Assembly (NCBI GenBank): GCA_018398585.1 | Contig: JAGTTD010000013.1 | Span: forward strand, 5,304,492-5,368,491 | Reading direction: 5' to 3' | DNA from: Simmondsia chinensis | Taxonomy: Eukaryota > Streptophyta > Magnoliopsida > Caryophyllales > Simmondsiaceae | DNA: 64,000 nucleotides | Part shown: positions 11,201-21,439 of the stretch, piece by piece | Numbering within the stretch: position 1 is the stretch's first letter | How the letters are laid out: each line of letters starts with the position of its first letter | Made by a program: the position numbers and the translations under genes | Notes under the pieces: generated by a model | What the model saw: the letters and a program-made list of their open reading frames with translations, nothing else | What the model was told of the DNA's origin: nothing | Database searches by the model: none

Positions 11201-12628
11201 ATTGAAGATATATCTCATATATAGGGAGCCTATTTGTAAGTCTATAAATAGCTCCCCTGCAGTCTCCAAACAGATATAGAAAACAGCAAAATATAGTTAT
11301 CTCTCCCACTAATTCTCTCAATTAGAGCCACCATCTTAGGCTTGGGGTTTTGGAAATGTCGAGAAGTAGAGGAATCCGGTAACTCTCTCGGGATTCCACT
11401 CAAATGCAATTTACCGAAAGGTACAAAAACAAATCTAGATCCTAGTTTGCAATTGAAGTGTTAAGAGTACAAAACCATTTTTGGACCTTCACCCATCAGG
11501 TTAAATTTGTAGGACAACCGGTTCTTTGACATGGTATCAGAAACTTGTTGACCTATTAACATATTTCAAGCACAAGGTATGGGTGGGCATATGCATTATC
11601 CACACTATAAACCCAATTGTCATTTGCGTCATAGGGGCATGTTAGAGTATCAAACCATTCTTGAACTTTCACCCATCAACTTAAGTTTTTGAGACAATTG
11701 GTTTTTTAAAGTATACTTACACTCAATGTTTGTACCTATTTCCTTCAACCCCTCATATATCAAACAATTCTCAATTGCAAAACTACAGAGAGAAAAAAGG
11801 GCAAGGATTCACCTTCAGAAAACCAACAAATTCATCAAAATTACAGACACCAAAGGAAATGTGATGGCCCCGGGGCAAGTTCCGAGGGTCTTTAACATAT
11901 GCATGAGAGCTGTAGGGTCCCTCCGGGAGGCTGCTAGCAGGATTTCTCTCGATGAGGTGGAGAGAGAAAGAAGGGGGAAGACGAAGCCATATCACCTCGA
12001 ATTCTCCGAATTTAGGGCTCTCTATCTGCTCAAACCCTAGAATCTGCACCCAATCAATCGATTATTAACGTTTCAATTGCTACAAAAATGTAAACGAGTC
12101 AAAAATTGGGCTCGAGTTGGAGCCAATCTCTTGTCAAACGTCTGAATTTTTATTCGAGCTCGTCTTGATAAGCTTTTAGTATGTTGGATGCTCGGTTGGA
12201 ATTAGCTCAATTAGGCAGTTGAGCTCGCTATTGAGCTGACCTATTCAAATCATAATCGAGTCATTATTGAACCATTTTTGAACTAATATCAAGCCCTTAA
12301 CGAAATCTTAATGAGCTTTTAAAGAGTCTTTAATGAGTTTTTACCAAACTATTTGCGAGCATTAACGAACTGAGCACCCCTGTTTGAACTTGATTCGATA
12401 AGCTTATAGAAGCTGCTCGAACTCGAACGAGCCGTAATTGAATTCAAATGCGATTAGTTCATCAAGTATTCGATTCGTTTACACTCCATACACAAGCAGG
12501 AAGAAATGAAATGAGAGGAAAATGAAGAACAAGAAGAAGAGAACCTCCTGGTAGAATTTAGCAAGGCGTTTCACGTCCGATGATTCCCTCGCAATGTGAT
12601 TAAGGCACACTCCTTTTGCTGCCGCCAT
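8229..12628 (-). CDS. VOC/glyoxalase I-like protein, four exons
   Basis: Four minus-strand exons join in frame: 12628-12545, 12043-11813, 8868-8793 and 8272-8229. They give 435 nt, or 144 residues plus TAG. All introns have GT-AG ends. The protein opens MAAAKGVCLNHIARESSDVK, then ILGFEQIESP, WLRLPPSFSLHLIERNP, LPRGHHISF, EKGIETFQKTQPDGKTKQ, and VFFFDPDG joined across the last intron to NGLEVGSWGAPAQ. This is a complete single vicinal-oxygen-chelate fold of the plant lactoylglutathione lyase/glyoxalase I-like family. Candidate metal ligands are H11, H88 or H89, and E135. The substrate cannot be assigned and classical glyoxalase I activity is not implied. Exon 4 is only 44 nt. Intron sizes are 501, 2944 and 520 bp, and the larger ones are full of TEs. 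No frameshift was seen. Confidence 0.85.
8273..8792 (-). other. Intron 3 of the VOC gene
   Basis: Donor GATG|GTACAT after 8793; acceptor TTTGCAG before 8272. The split codon rebuilds the glycine of DPDG-NGLEV. No TE was recognised inside. Confidence 0.8.
9013..9493. mobile_element. hAT-like nonautonomous element, decayed
   Basis: The left edge TAGATGTGTAAATAAGTCG and the right edge CAGCTCATTTACACTTGCA are inverted. The interior is full of AGCTTGAGC/CAAGCC words, like the family copy at 31422-31838. Confidence 0.55.
10156..10822 (+). mobile_element. Solo LTR with hairpin ends
   Basis: The 667-bp block starts TGTCACGGAC and ends GGTTGTGACA, with a perfect 5-bp duplication GCCTA (10151-10155 and 10823-10827). 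Each end can fold: GTCACGGAC pairs with GTCCGTGAC near the start, and GTCACAACC with GGTTGTGAC at the end. About 10190-10480 is a GC-rich degenerate array of GTCGCTGCC/GTGCCAGG words. A TATA box, CTATAAATAGGG, is at about 10600, followed by a TCTCATCT-rich pyrimidine tract. The apparent ORFs here are only translated repeats. Confidence 0.9.
11459..11710 (+). mobile_element. TRIM, diverged copy in VOC intron 2
   Basis: The first terminal repeat, 11459-11531, starts TGTTAAGAGTAC and ends TTTGACA. A TGGTATCAGAAAC primer-binding-site-like sequence follows. The second repeat starts TGTTAGAGTATC at 11640. Its end and the target duplication are eroded. Confidence 0.75.
12083..12492. mobile_element. 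hAT-like element filling VOC intron 1
   Basis: The stretch starts AAAAATGTAAACGAGTC, ends GATTCGTTTACACTCC, and has TGAGCTCG/GAACTCGAACGAG words between. It makes up about 400 of the 501 bp of intron 1 (12044-12544). Ends are approximate. Confidence 0.5.
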
Positions 12629-12637
12629 TTATGCCTT

Positions 12638-12685
12638 GGACGGGGACGGGGACGGGGACGGGGACGGGGACGGCGACGGCGACGG
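12638..12685. repeat. GGGGAC/GGCGAC hexanucleotide microsatellite
   Basis: About five GGGGAC units followed by two GGCGAC units lie within 15 bp upstream of the VOC start codon, so probably in its 5'UTR. The plus strand, which is the template strand, has repeated runs of four G. Confidence 0.9.
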
Positions 12686-12689
12686 TAAA

Positions 12690-14249
12690 GGTGGCGATGA
12701 CGGTGGTGCAGTTGTGGCGGCGCGGTGGCTACTCCGCTTCTGGTGAACTTCTAGGGTTTAAGCGGTCGCTGGAGGTTTCCAGGACGATCAAAACTCGTCG
12801 TTTTGATGGAAATAGTTGGCCTTTGTTTGCCACGTATGTTTGTGGATGGCAAGACTGTTTTAAATTTATTTGTAATTTATAAATTTCTATAAAATAAAAA
12901 TTAAAAACTGAAAATCTTTTAACTTATTCTTTATCTAAACTAGAAATATTGTTGATAAAAAAAAAAATAGAAATATTAAAAAGGAAAAAAAATTAAAAAT
13001 AAGAAAATATTTATTTTTAATATATAATGGTTAATTTCTCAAAATTTAAAATTATAAATAAAATTCAATTTCAAATATGCACATTGTCATTTTTTAGATA
13101 CTAAAAACTCTATTTTGAAACACATGTTTTAAACATTTTGAATGACTCTTGATTCTCTTTGACGGGCAAATGAAAATAACCAGCATTCTATTCGTTGATC
13201 GATTGATAGCTCAAAGACTCAAGTTTTTTTTTTTTTTTTTTCAACCGAAGAGAAAATTCTATCAACTCCCAGTTCTTGGACGATTTTCCACAAGTACCCC
13301 TTGAATCAATGCCTGAATTTGACGTTGGGGCACAATCTACTCAAAGATTCCCAATTACCCACGATTGCCTCTTCAATTTTTATTTGACTCAACCTTTTGC
13401 CGAATCTAGCATATAAGCAACAAAGTGTAGCAATGAGACTCAGTTTGACATTCATCTAGGACGGAGAGACAAAAACTTAGTCTCATTATGTGCAGGGAAA
13501 CAATCCATTGGTTAGTTTTGCATTTCTATGAGAAGCTCTATAGCTCCCCACTATTCTTATTAGCAAGTATTTAATATAAGATCTGCCTCTTTACTTAAGT
13601 CGAGATATTGATTTCTCCATATTCCTGAAACAAAAACATAAACAGGCTTCCTCGAAAAATGAGATTTTTAGCTGGAGAGAGATTTTGTGACATGGATACT
13701 CAACCTAACTTAGATGATCAGTTAGCCCAAAATAAGAAGCAAAACGGGAGCAATCGAGGAAGCACTTTGATAAAGTTTTCATTTTCTATCTATTTTAAGT
13801 ATAAAAAAAAAAAATGAAATATGAAACTAAAACCAAAGAAATTTTTTTCACAACTTGATTTTTTATTTATAAAAAACTAAAATACTGCTAGCAGAAGACG
13901 GTTTCCTTAGGGCCACTTTGGTATTCGTTCTCTGTTTGCAGTTTTTGTTTTGCAAGAAACCAAAAACTAGGTTTCATAAACGAATTCTTTTGTATTTGAT
14001 ATTTTGTTTCTTAGTATTTTTATAATCGAGGAAAAACAAAAAGTAAGAAATTAAGGTCAAAATATAATTTTTAGTTCTTTAAAAATAAAAATACTGTAAT
14101 TAAAAGATAAAACAAACCCTCAGCATTTTTTTTGATCAACAACCCTTAGCATTTTTAAGGTTTCGAGTATCAAAATCTACAATATTACACTATGCAGGAA
14201 AATGTTAAGACACATAGTGTCGATGTATCTCTAAATTTTTCCAAAATAA
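12690..14249. other. Intergenic AT-rich sequence
   Basis: No gene was recognised. It includes a T18 tract at about 13224 and a long stretch of AAAAATTA-type sequence at 12880-13030. Confidence 0.35.
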
Positions 14250-14254
14250 CATAG

Positions 14255-14710
14255 TGTTAGGAAAATGTCTAAAAATATACTTGATATTTTAGCAGGGATG
14301 TCGTGAGGATGTCGATCGATCGGACACAAGTGCAGAATTTAAGGAGAATTGTCGTAGCTGGGCCGATCGATAGGCTGGGAGCTGATCGATCAGGAATGGC
14401 GTTTCCTGCGCGGCTATAAATATGGGAGTAGGGTTACGTCACAAAGCATCAATTTCCAAAAGTGAGGTTTTCCCATAGCGGCACCGCCACCAATTAAATT
14501 GAGTGTGAGAGAAATATTGTAATTCTTCCTTTTGATTTAATAATAAAAGCTCCGATCTTCGCCCGTGGTTTTCTCCCCTTTCGATTGTAAAGGGGTTTCC
14601 ACGTAAATTATTGTATCATTGTTTCTTTTCTCTTTTAGTCCATTTATTTCTCGATTTATCTTGGTATTTGATTCGAATGCATATCGGGAGAATTGTTTAT
14701 TTCGCGCACA
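14255..14710 (+). repeat. 5' LTR of the copia element
   Basis: Begins TGTTAGGAAAATGTC and ends CGCGCACA. A GGCTATAAATATGGG TATA box lies near 14411. It contains GATCGATC-rich sequence absent from the 3' LTR. Confidence 0.93.
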
Positions 14711-14713
14711 AAT

Positions 14714-14726
14714 TGGTATCAAAGCC
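14714..14726 (+). promoter_or_regulatory. Primer-binding site of the copia element
   Basis: TGGTATCAAAGCC lies 3 bp after the 5' LTR and is complementary to the 3' end of plant initiator-Met tRNA, with one departure from TGGTATCAGAGC. Confidence 0.85.
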
Positions 14727-14746
14727 TGGTTCTTGGAATTGGTACA

Positions 14747-17700
14747 ATGGCATCAGGTATTAAGACCGAGGTAGAGAAGTTTAATGGTCAGGGAAGCTTC
14801 AGCTTATGGCAAGTCCGTGTGAAAGGACTCCTGACCCAGAACGGCTTGAAGAAAGCACTGGAGGGGAAAGAGAAGAAATCCGAGACTATGACCGAGGCAC
14901 AATGGGAAGAGATGGATGATAAGGCTCTCACGACGATTCAGATGTGTTTGGCTGATGATGTTTTGTCAGAGGTATTGGAGATGGAAACCGCAAAGGAGTT
15001 ATGGGAGAAATTACTAGACATGTTTTGCCACAAGTCAGTCTTCAACAAACTCGCAGTGAGGCGACGGTTATTCACTTTCCGTATGACAGAAGGTACATCT
15101 TTTAAAAACCATCTTAGCGAGTTTACCTCTATTATACAAGACTTAAAGGAATTGGATGATGTCCCTAAGGACGAGGATCAAGCTATGTTATTACTGCGTT
15201 TGCTCTCTAATTAGTATAAGGGCTTCGTAGAAAGCATGATATACGGGGGTAGGCCGACCATTACTGTTGATGAGGTGAAAAGAAACCTTGTGAGTAAAGA
15301 ACGGGTAGATAGGGAGTTGTCTGACTCAATGAATGACTCAGGTAGTGGTTTGCATGTGAGAGGTAGACCTGAACATAGGGAATCCAATGGTGGAAAAAAG
15401 TCTAGGTCTAAATCTAGACATAAGAATCTGTCGTGCCATTATTGTCACAAGAAAGGGCACATAAAGAAAGACTGTTACAAGTACAAAAATAAATTGAAAG
15501 AGGGTAACAGGAGTGACCAGGGCAAAGACAAGTCCGCTGAAGTTAGTGTTATAGAGGATGATAGTGATGGGAAGTTTCTATTAGTTGCTGATTCTCAATC
15601 CAGGCCCAAGGATAAGTGGGTCATGGATTCGGGTTGTTCATATCACGTTACTCCAAACAGAAACTGGTTTTCTATGTATAAGTCTATACAGGGTGGAGTT
15701 GTCTTGATGGGTAACGATGCTGGTTGTAAGGTAGTGGGGATTGGAACAGTCCGTGTGAGAATGTTTGATGAGGCTATTAGAACCTTGAGTGATGTACGTC
15801 ACGTCTCGGAGTTGAAAAAGAATTTGATTTCTCTAGGTACCTTTGAGTCTAGTGGGTACAAGTACACTGATGAAGGTGGAGTCATGCGAGTCAGTAAGGG
15901 TGCTTTAATTGTGATGAAAGGAAATAGGGTTGGTACATTGTATGAGCTTGCAGGTACTACCGTGACAGATTCAGTTGTTGTTTCCACATCTGCTATGACA
16001 GATGCAGAGATCACAAGACTGTGGCACATAAGAATGGGCCACATTAGTGATAAGGCATTGTCTGAGCCGAGTAAAAGGAGATTGCTTTGTGGTCAGTCAA
16101 CAAGATTGATGGAATTTTGTGAGCATTGTGTGTATGGGAAGCAGAAGAGAGTCAGCTTCAAGTCAGCAGTGCATTAGACAAAGGAAACATTAGATTACAT
16201 ACATTCTGATCTGTGGGGACCTTCCAGAGTGACTTCTAAAGGTCGGTCCAGGTATCTTCTAACGTTTACTGATGATTATTCGCGTAAAGTTTGTGTCTAT
16301 TTTCTGAAGCAGAAAAATGAAGTGTATGATATCTTCAGGAAATGGAAGATTTTGCTTGAAAAACAGACAAGGAAGCCGATCAAGAGGTTGAAAACTGATA
16401 ATGGTCTTAAGTTTGTTGAAGGTGATTTCACTAGATTTTGTGAAGATCAGGGTATAGTCAGACACAGGACATGTACAAGTCAACCTCAGCAAAATGAAGT
16501 GGCCGAAAGATTAAACAGGACGTTACTTAAAAAGGCTTAATGTATGCTTTCAAACGCAGGTTTGAAAAGAGAATGGTGGGCAGAAGCAGTTAGCATGGCT
16601 TGCTATTTTGTGAACAAGATACCGCATTCTTCATTGCAGATGAAGACACCTGATGAGGTTTGGTTTGGTTCTACTTCTGATTACTCTCAGATCAAAGTAT
16701 TTGGTTGTTCTGCATATGCATATGTTAATGATGGAAAGCTGGAGCTTAGGGCCAAGAAATGCATCTTTCTTGGTTATTCGTCAGGTGTGAAGGGATATAG
16801 ATTGTGGGTTCCTAGTGCTCAGAAGTTTCTGACTAGTAGAAATGTTACCTTTGATGAGTCTGCTCTACTGCATCCGCCACGCACACCCTCCATTGACAGT
16901 GATACAGTTCAGGTTGAGACACCTGATGTTACAGAGATACAGTCAGATCAGCAAATCGTTCAGCCAGAGAGTATTCCAGCACCTCAGGTACGGCTTTCTG
17001 ATATTGTTATTGATAATGTAGAAACAGGTCAGCAGGTGGAGAATAATACTTTAGCTAGTGGTAGACCGAGGCGACAGATCAGGCCTCCAAAGAGATATGG
17101 GTATGAGGAGATGATTGCTTGTGCCCTCACTACTGCTGAGTCTTTAGATGACAGTGAGCCGACTTCGTATTCAGAGGCTTTATCGAGATCAGATGCTGAA
17201 AAGTGGCTCGTTGCTATGAATGAAGAGATGCAGTCTCTTCATAATGGGAACTGGTGAAGCCTCAAACAGAGAAAAGACTGATAGGTTGCAAATGGGTCTT
17301 CAAAAGAAAAGAGGGCATTCCTGGAGTTGAAGATGCAAGATACAAGGCACGTTTGGTAGCTAAAGGCTACAGTCAGGTACAAGGTGTTGATTTTCATGAT
17401 ATATTCTCACCTGTAGTTAGACATACTTCAATTCGTGCACTTTTGTCTTTGGTTGCTGTGCATGACTTAGAACTTGAACAATTAGATGTAAAGACTGCAT
17501 TTTTGCATGGTGAACTAGAAGAGAGTATCTATATGCATCAGCCCGAGGGCTTCGTTGTAGAAGGAAAGGAAGATCATGTGTGTTTGCTTAAAAAGTCTTT
17601 ATATGGTTTGAAGCAATCTCCTATGCAGTGGTATAGGAGATTTGATCAGTTCATGACAGGTCATGGGTACATCAAGAGTAAGTATGACAGTTGTACGTAC

Positions 17701-18705
17701 TTCATAAAGACTGATTCAGGCTTTGTTTATTTGCTTTTGTACGTTGATGATATGTTGATTGCAGCACGAGATATGAAAGATGTTGATGAGTTGAAATCTA
17801 TGTTGAAGAGTGAGTTTGAGATGAAAGATCTTGGAGCAGCTAAGAAGATCTTAGGCATGAAAATTCGTAGAAACCGAAAAGCAGAAAAATTATACTTGTC
17901 TCAGGAGAAGTATATTGAGAAGGTGTTAGATAAGTTTCATATGAAGGATGCTAATCCAGTTAGCACGCCCTTAGCAGCTCACTTCAGACTCTCAGCATTA
18001 GATTCGCCTCAGACTGAGGAGGATGTCAGGTATATGTCTCAGATTCCCTATTCTAGTGCAGTGGGCAGTATTATGTATGCAATGGTTTGCACGCGTCCAG
18101 ATATTGCTTTTGCACTGAGTAGAGTTAGTAGGCACATGGCGAATTCGGGTAATGAGCATTGGCATGCAGTGAAGTGGATTCTCAGGTATCTTTATGGAAC
18201 TTTTGATATTTGTTTGGAATATGGGAAAAGTAAATGTTGTTTGGTTGGGTATGTAGATTCTGATTATGGTGGAGACCTCAATAAGAAGAAGTCCATATCA
18301 GGGTATGTGTTTTGTTTATGTGACACAGCTATCAGTTAGAGAGCGTGTTTACAGCCTATTACAGCACAGTCTACTACCGAGGCCGAGTATATGGCAGTCA
18401 CAGAAGCATTCAAAAAAGCCGTCTGGTTGAGAGGTTTGATAAGTGAAATCAATGTCGAGCAGAGCACAGTTAGAGTCTACTGTGATAGTCAGTCCGCCAT
18501 TCACCTAGCGAAAGATCATATGTCACATCATGACAGGACGAAGCATATAGATGTGAAGCATCACTTTATTAGAGATCTGATTGACAAGCGGAAGGTGGAG
18601 TTGAAGAAAATTGGGACTGAGGATAATCTAGCTGACATGCTCACTAAGGTTCTACCAGAGAACAAGTTCGAGCATTGCTCGAATTTGGTGGGTCTTTCAG
18701 TATGA
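14747..18705 (+). pseudogene. copia gag-pol polyprotein, disrupted
   Basis: Translation from the ATG at 14747 (MASGIKTEVEKF) gives UBN2-type gag, then a CCHC zinc knuckle CHYCHKKGHIKKDC (15434-15475). The protease motif MDSGCSYHVT is near 15623. The integrase HHCC region (HIRMGHIS, CEHCVYGK) is at about 16020-16140, with integrase core motifs near 16207 and 16395. Reverse transcriptase carries YVDD (17740-17751). RNase H carries TTEAEYMA and DSQSAIHLAKD and ends at 18705. The reading frame is interrupted by stops at 15212-15214, 16175-16177, 16538-16540 and 18337-18339, and by a small deletion or frameshift at about 17253-17257. The element could not encode its own movement, though its motifs are well preserved. 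Confidence 0.95.
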
Positions 18706-18792
18706 TGTGTGTTAGCCCCGGTTGAGGGGACGTTTGTGGAGAAGGTGGAGTTGTTTTATTGTTGATGTTAATTTTGAGCCAAGGTGGAGATT

Positions 18793-19213
18793 TGTTAGGA
18801 AAATGTCTCAAAATATACTTAGTATTACACAAGCGCAGAATTTAAGGAGAATTGCCGTAGCTGGGCCGATTGAACGGCTGGGAGCCGATCAATCGGGAAC
18901 TGTGTTTCCTGCGCGGCTATAAATATGGACGTAAGGTTACGTCACAAAGCATCCAATTCCAAAAGTGAGGTTTTCCCATAGCGGCGCCGCCACCAATTAA
19001 ATTGAGTTTGAGAGAAATATTATAATTCTTCCTTTTGATTCAATAATAAAAGCTCCGATCTTCGCCCGTGGTTTTCTCCCCTTTCGATTGTAAAGGGGTT
19101 TCCACGTAAATCATTGTGTCATTGTTTCTTTTCTCTTTTAGTCCATTTATTTCTCGATTTGTCGTGGTATTTGATTCGATTTCATACCAGAAGAATTGTT
19201 TATTTCGCGCACT
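18793..19213 (+). repeat. 3' LTR of the copia element
   Basis: Begins TGTTAGGAAAATGTC. It ends CGCGCACT, where the 5' LTR has CGCGCACA, so the terminal CA has mutated to CT. The target duplication CATAG follows immediately. Confidence 0.93.
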
Positions 19214-19218
19214 CATAG

Positions 19219-19840
19219 CATTGACGTTACTTTACCCATGACCAAAGATGCACCTAAACCGACTACACATTGAAACAACTAATTATCAAGTTCTCTTTCT
19301 AAATATATGTTGTCTTTAAATAAATATTTTCAATGCTCAACACAATATACAAAGGACAAACAAAAAGACAAATAAAATCTGCACAACACATCATGTCATC
19401 CAAAAAGAGAAGCAATGAAATACAATAAAGAACGCACGAGAAAGGAACGAAAACATGACAAAGGCCAACTGCACGACAAGGTACCATTGAAGCACTCAAA
19501 CTTTGAAGGTTCGAATAATCTTATTCAATCATCTATGAACGTTGATGCTCCACCCAAACGATGTTGATGGAAGACACAAAAGAGTTGATGATACATCACT
19601 GTAACTCAGCTGTGCCTTAAAAAATAATGTCAACAATCGCGTCATGATTTATTCCCACACAATTCAGCCCATCAAAATATCAAATGACTAAAACCATTTT
19701 TCGTTTTATTGAACAAAACACCCACAAAAGCATTACATTTCTACTAAAGCTAAATAACCATCGACAAACATCATTTATATGAAAGGTTTGAACTCAACGC
19801 ATCATCAAGGATCGTCTTTATCTTCTTATAAAATTGATCC
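19219..19840. other. Intergenic, nothing recognised
   Basis: AT-rich sequence between the copia element and the tandem array downstream of the HSP20-like gene. No gene or repeat could be supported. Confidence 0.35.
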
Positions 19841-20190
19841 ATCCGTAACTAAACAACATATAATTCTTTTTTAGCTTGATCTACTATTTTATTTCCTTCT
19901 TGAAACACACAAGTAACGTAAACATAGTTTCACAAGAACCAAAAAAACGCGGCCGATCCAACTGTAACTAAACAACATATAACCCTTTTTTAGCCTAATC
20001 TACTATTTTATTTCCTTCTCCGACCACACAAGCAACGAAAACATAGTTTCCTAAAAACCAAAATACGTGACTGGCCCAACCGCAACTAAACAACATATAA
20101 CCCTTTTTTAGCCTAATTTGCTATTTTATTTCCTTCTCAGAATACGCGAGCAACGTAAACATAGTTTCTCAAAAACCAAAAAACACGAGC
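19837..20190. repeat. Three-copy tandem array, unit about 118 bp
   Basis: Units begin near 19837, 19955 and 20074. Each contains AACTAAACAACATATAA, TACTATTTTATTTCCTTCT (TGCTATTTT in the third) and AACATAGTTTC. It lies directly downstream of the minus-strand HSP20-like gene, within 35 bp of its stop codon. Confidence 0.85.
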
Positions 20191-20224
20191 CTTGATTTTT
20201 ATCAAGAAGTCTTAAACTACACAT

Positions 20225-20632
20225 TCACTGTACAAGAACTAGATTTCCCATATTACCGCTGAGCCCCTCTTTACACCCCACCCCACCACACCCACCACCC
20301 TTAGGCACCACCACAACCAGCTTCCCCCCAGCATACACCGCCGTAGCCTCCGCCGCACGCGCCACCGCCGGCAACCTGAACCTCCAAACATCAAGACCCA
20401 TCTCATCAATCAACGGCTCAGATTGACCCATCTTCCTAATCACCACTTTTATGACCCCAGGATGAACTTCCACCAAATGGGTCCTCAAGTTCCCACCCAG
20501 ATCATCCGCCAGAGCCACGAATCTAAAGCAATCGCGCGTTTCTTCCACCGAAACGTCCGCATCGGAGTTCAATGGGAGCTCCAGAACCTTGCTGAAAACG
20601 TGAGGGAGGCGGCGAAGTTTCTTGGCCCCCAT
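20225..20632 (-). CDS. HSP20-like (alpha-crystallin-domain-like) protein
   Basis: The 135-residue product starts MGAKKLRRLPHVFSKVLELP, followed by SDADVSVEETRDCFRFVAL, then HLVEVHPGVIKVVIRK and DVWRFRLPAVARA, and ends in a glycine-rich C-terminus. This resembles plant HSP20-like chaperone-superfamily proteins of the non-canonical type rather than heat-inducible sHSPs. I see no clear canonical C-terminal I-X-I motif. The frame stays open upstream to an ATG at 20794, adding 54 residues with a hydrophobic LTLISLFLLLNL stretch. I prefer the internal ATG because the family-like sequence starts there and the upstream part looks like translated pyrimidine-rich 5'UTR. If the longer start is used, the protein would gain a possible membrane or signal segment. 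Confidence 0.75.
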   Translation of the reverse strand: MGAKKLRRLPHVFSKVLELPLNSDADVSVEETRDCFRFVALADDLGGNLRTHLVEVHPGVIKVVIRKMGQSEPLIDEMGLDVWRFRLPAVARAAEATAVYAGGKLVVVVPKGGGCGGVGCKEGLSGNMGNLVLVQ

Positions 20633-20969
20633 TGATGGAGATATAATTGAATCTTGGGGAGATGAGAAATTGGGGTTAAAAGGGGTTGAAGAGGGGAGAT
20701 TGAGGAGGAGAAAAAGGGAAATTAGGGTTAGGGAAAAGGGGAAAAAGGTGGGATTTTTAGGGTTTAATTTGAGGTGGGAAAGAAGGGGAATCATTCAAAT
20801 TGGTGCGTGAAAATTGTTGAATTGAAGAATACGGATCGATTCGAAGAGAATATGAGATTTAATTGGGAAGAAGAAATGGGTTTATGTAAAAGATTTGTTT
20901 GCTTTCTTGAATGAATTTGTTCGTTTGAATTCTTTTTCTATTGACGACGAATGATGAATTGAAGTTTGG

Positions 20970-20977
20970 TATTTATA
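20970..20977 (-). promoter_or_regulatory. TATA box of the HSP20-like gene
   Basis: TATAAATA on the minus strand, in the context CACTATAAATACC. It would give a 5'UTR of roughly 300 nt to the ATG at 20632, or about 145 nt to the ATG at 20794. Confidence 0.5.
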
Positions 20978-20999
20978 GTGGAATCATGAGGACCAACAA

Positions 21000-21366
21000 A
21001 AATAAAAAGTGTTTTTTTTAAACTAAACATCACTTAAATTTTAAGTGTCATTTTATAAAATTATTTATATTTTTTAATTTGTTATGTTGCATTTAAAATT
21101 TTCTAAATATAAAAGTTATTTTTAAAATATATTTGTATTTTTAAATATATTTTAAGTATTTAGAATTATTTTAAATATAGATTCGAAAATTTTTAAATTA
21201 TTTTCTCTTTTATTCAAAAGTCACGTAAGTAAAAATTAAAGAATCTTAATATTAAGATGTGATATTAAAAAATTTTAGAAAGTTTATGTGGTCTTTTGAA
21301 CAATTAGAAAATATTTTTAGTTTTTTGAAACTACAAATAGAATCTAAATAATTTTCAGTAAAAAAA
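21000..21366. mobile_element. Foldback MITE, family 1
   Basis: AT-rich inverted-repeat element. Arm words such as TTAATATTAAGATGTGATATT and TTTTTTGAAACTAC are shared with the copies at 24320, 44795 and 50255. This copy sits just upstream of the HSP20-like promoter. Ends are approximate. Confidence 0.5.
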
Positions 21367-21439
21367 TCCGACAAAAAAGAAGTTTCCATTTTTTTAAAAA
21401 TATCAGTAAGGTGAGGGGAGGGGAGGGGAAATGTCATAA

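Larger units (their letters stand above)
8869..11812 (-). other. Intron 2 of the VOC gene, TE-filled
   Basis: Donor AAG|GTGAAT at 11812; acceptor ATTATGCAG at 8869. It contains a hAT-like field (about 9013-9493), a solo LTR (10156-10822), a possible LTR-like block (about 11030-11420) with CTATAAATAGCTCCC, and a diverged TRIM (11459-11710). Most of the 2.9 kb is transposon-derived. Confidence 0.8.
14255..19213 (+). mobile_element. Ty1/copia LTR retrotransposon, full-length but defective
   Basis: The element is bounded by the 5-bp duplication CATAG (14250-14254 and 19214-19218). The 5' LTR is 14255-14710 (456 bp) and the 3' LTR 18793-19213 (421 bp). They are clearly homologous, but the 5' copy has about 35 bp extra near 14290-14325, and there are scattered substitutions. 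The primer-binding site TGGTATCAAAGCC lies at 14714-14726 and a purine-rich AAGGTGGAGA tract precedes the 3' LTR. Domain order is gag, protease, integrase, reverse transcriptase, RNase H, as in Ty1/copia. The gag N-terminus (VEKFNGQGSFSLWQVRVKGL) resembles Tnt1/Tork-type elements; that lineage call is inference. Confidence 0.96.

Noticed and set aside
11726..12040. Plus-strand ORF of 104 codons
   Set aside because: Complement of VOC exon 2, whose minus-strand frame has family motifs and correct splice sites.
12616..12882. Plus-strand ORF with TGTGTG residues
   Set aside because: It translates the GGGGAC microsatellite upstream of the VOC gene and matches no family.
20423..20810. Plus-strand ORFs opposite the HSP20-like gene
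   Set aside because: Shadows of the minus-strand gene and its pyrimidine-rich 5'UTR.
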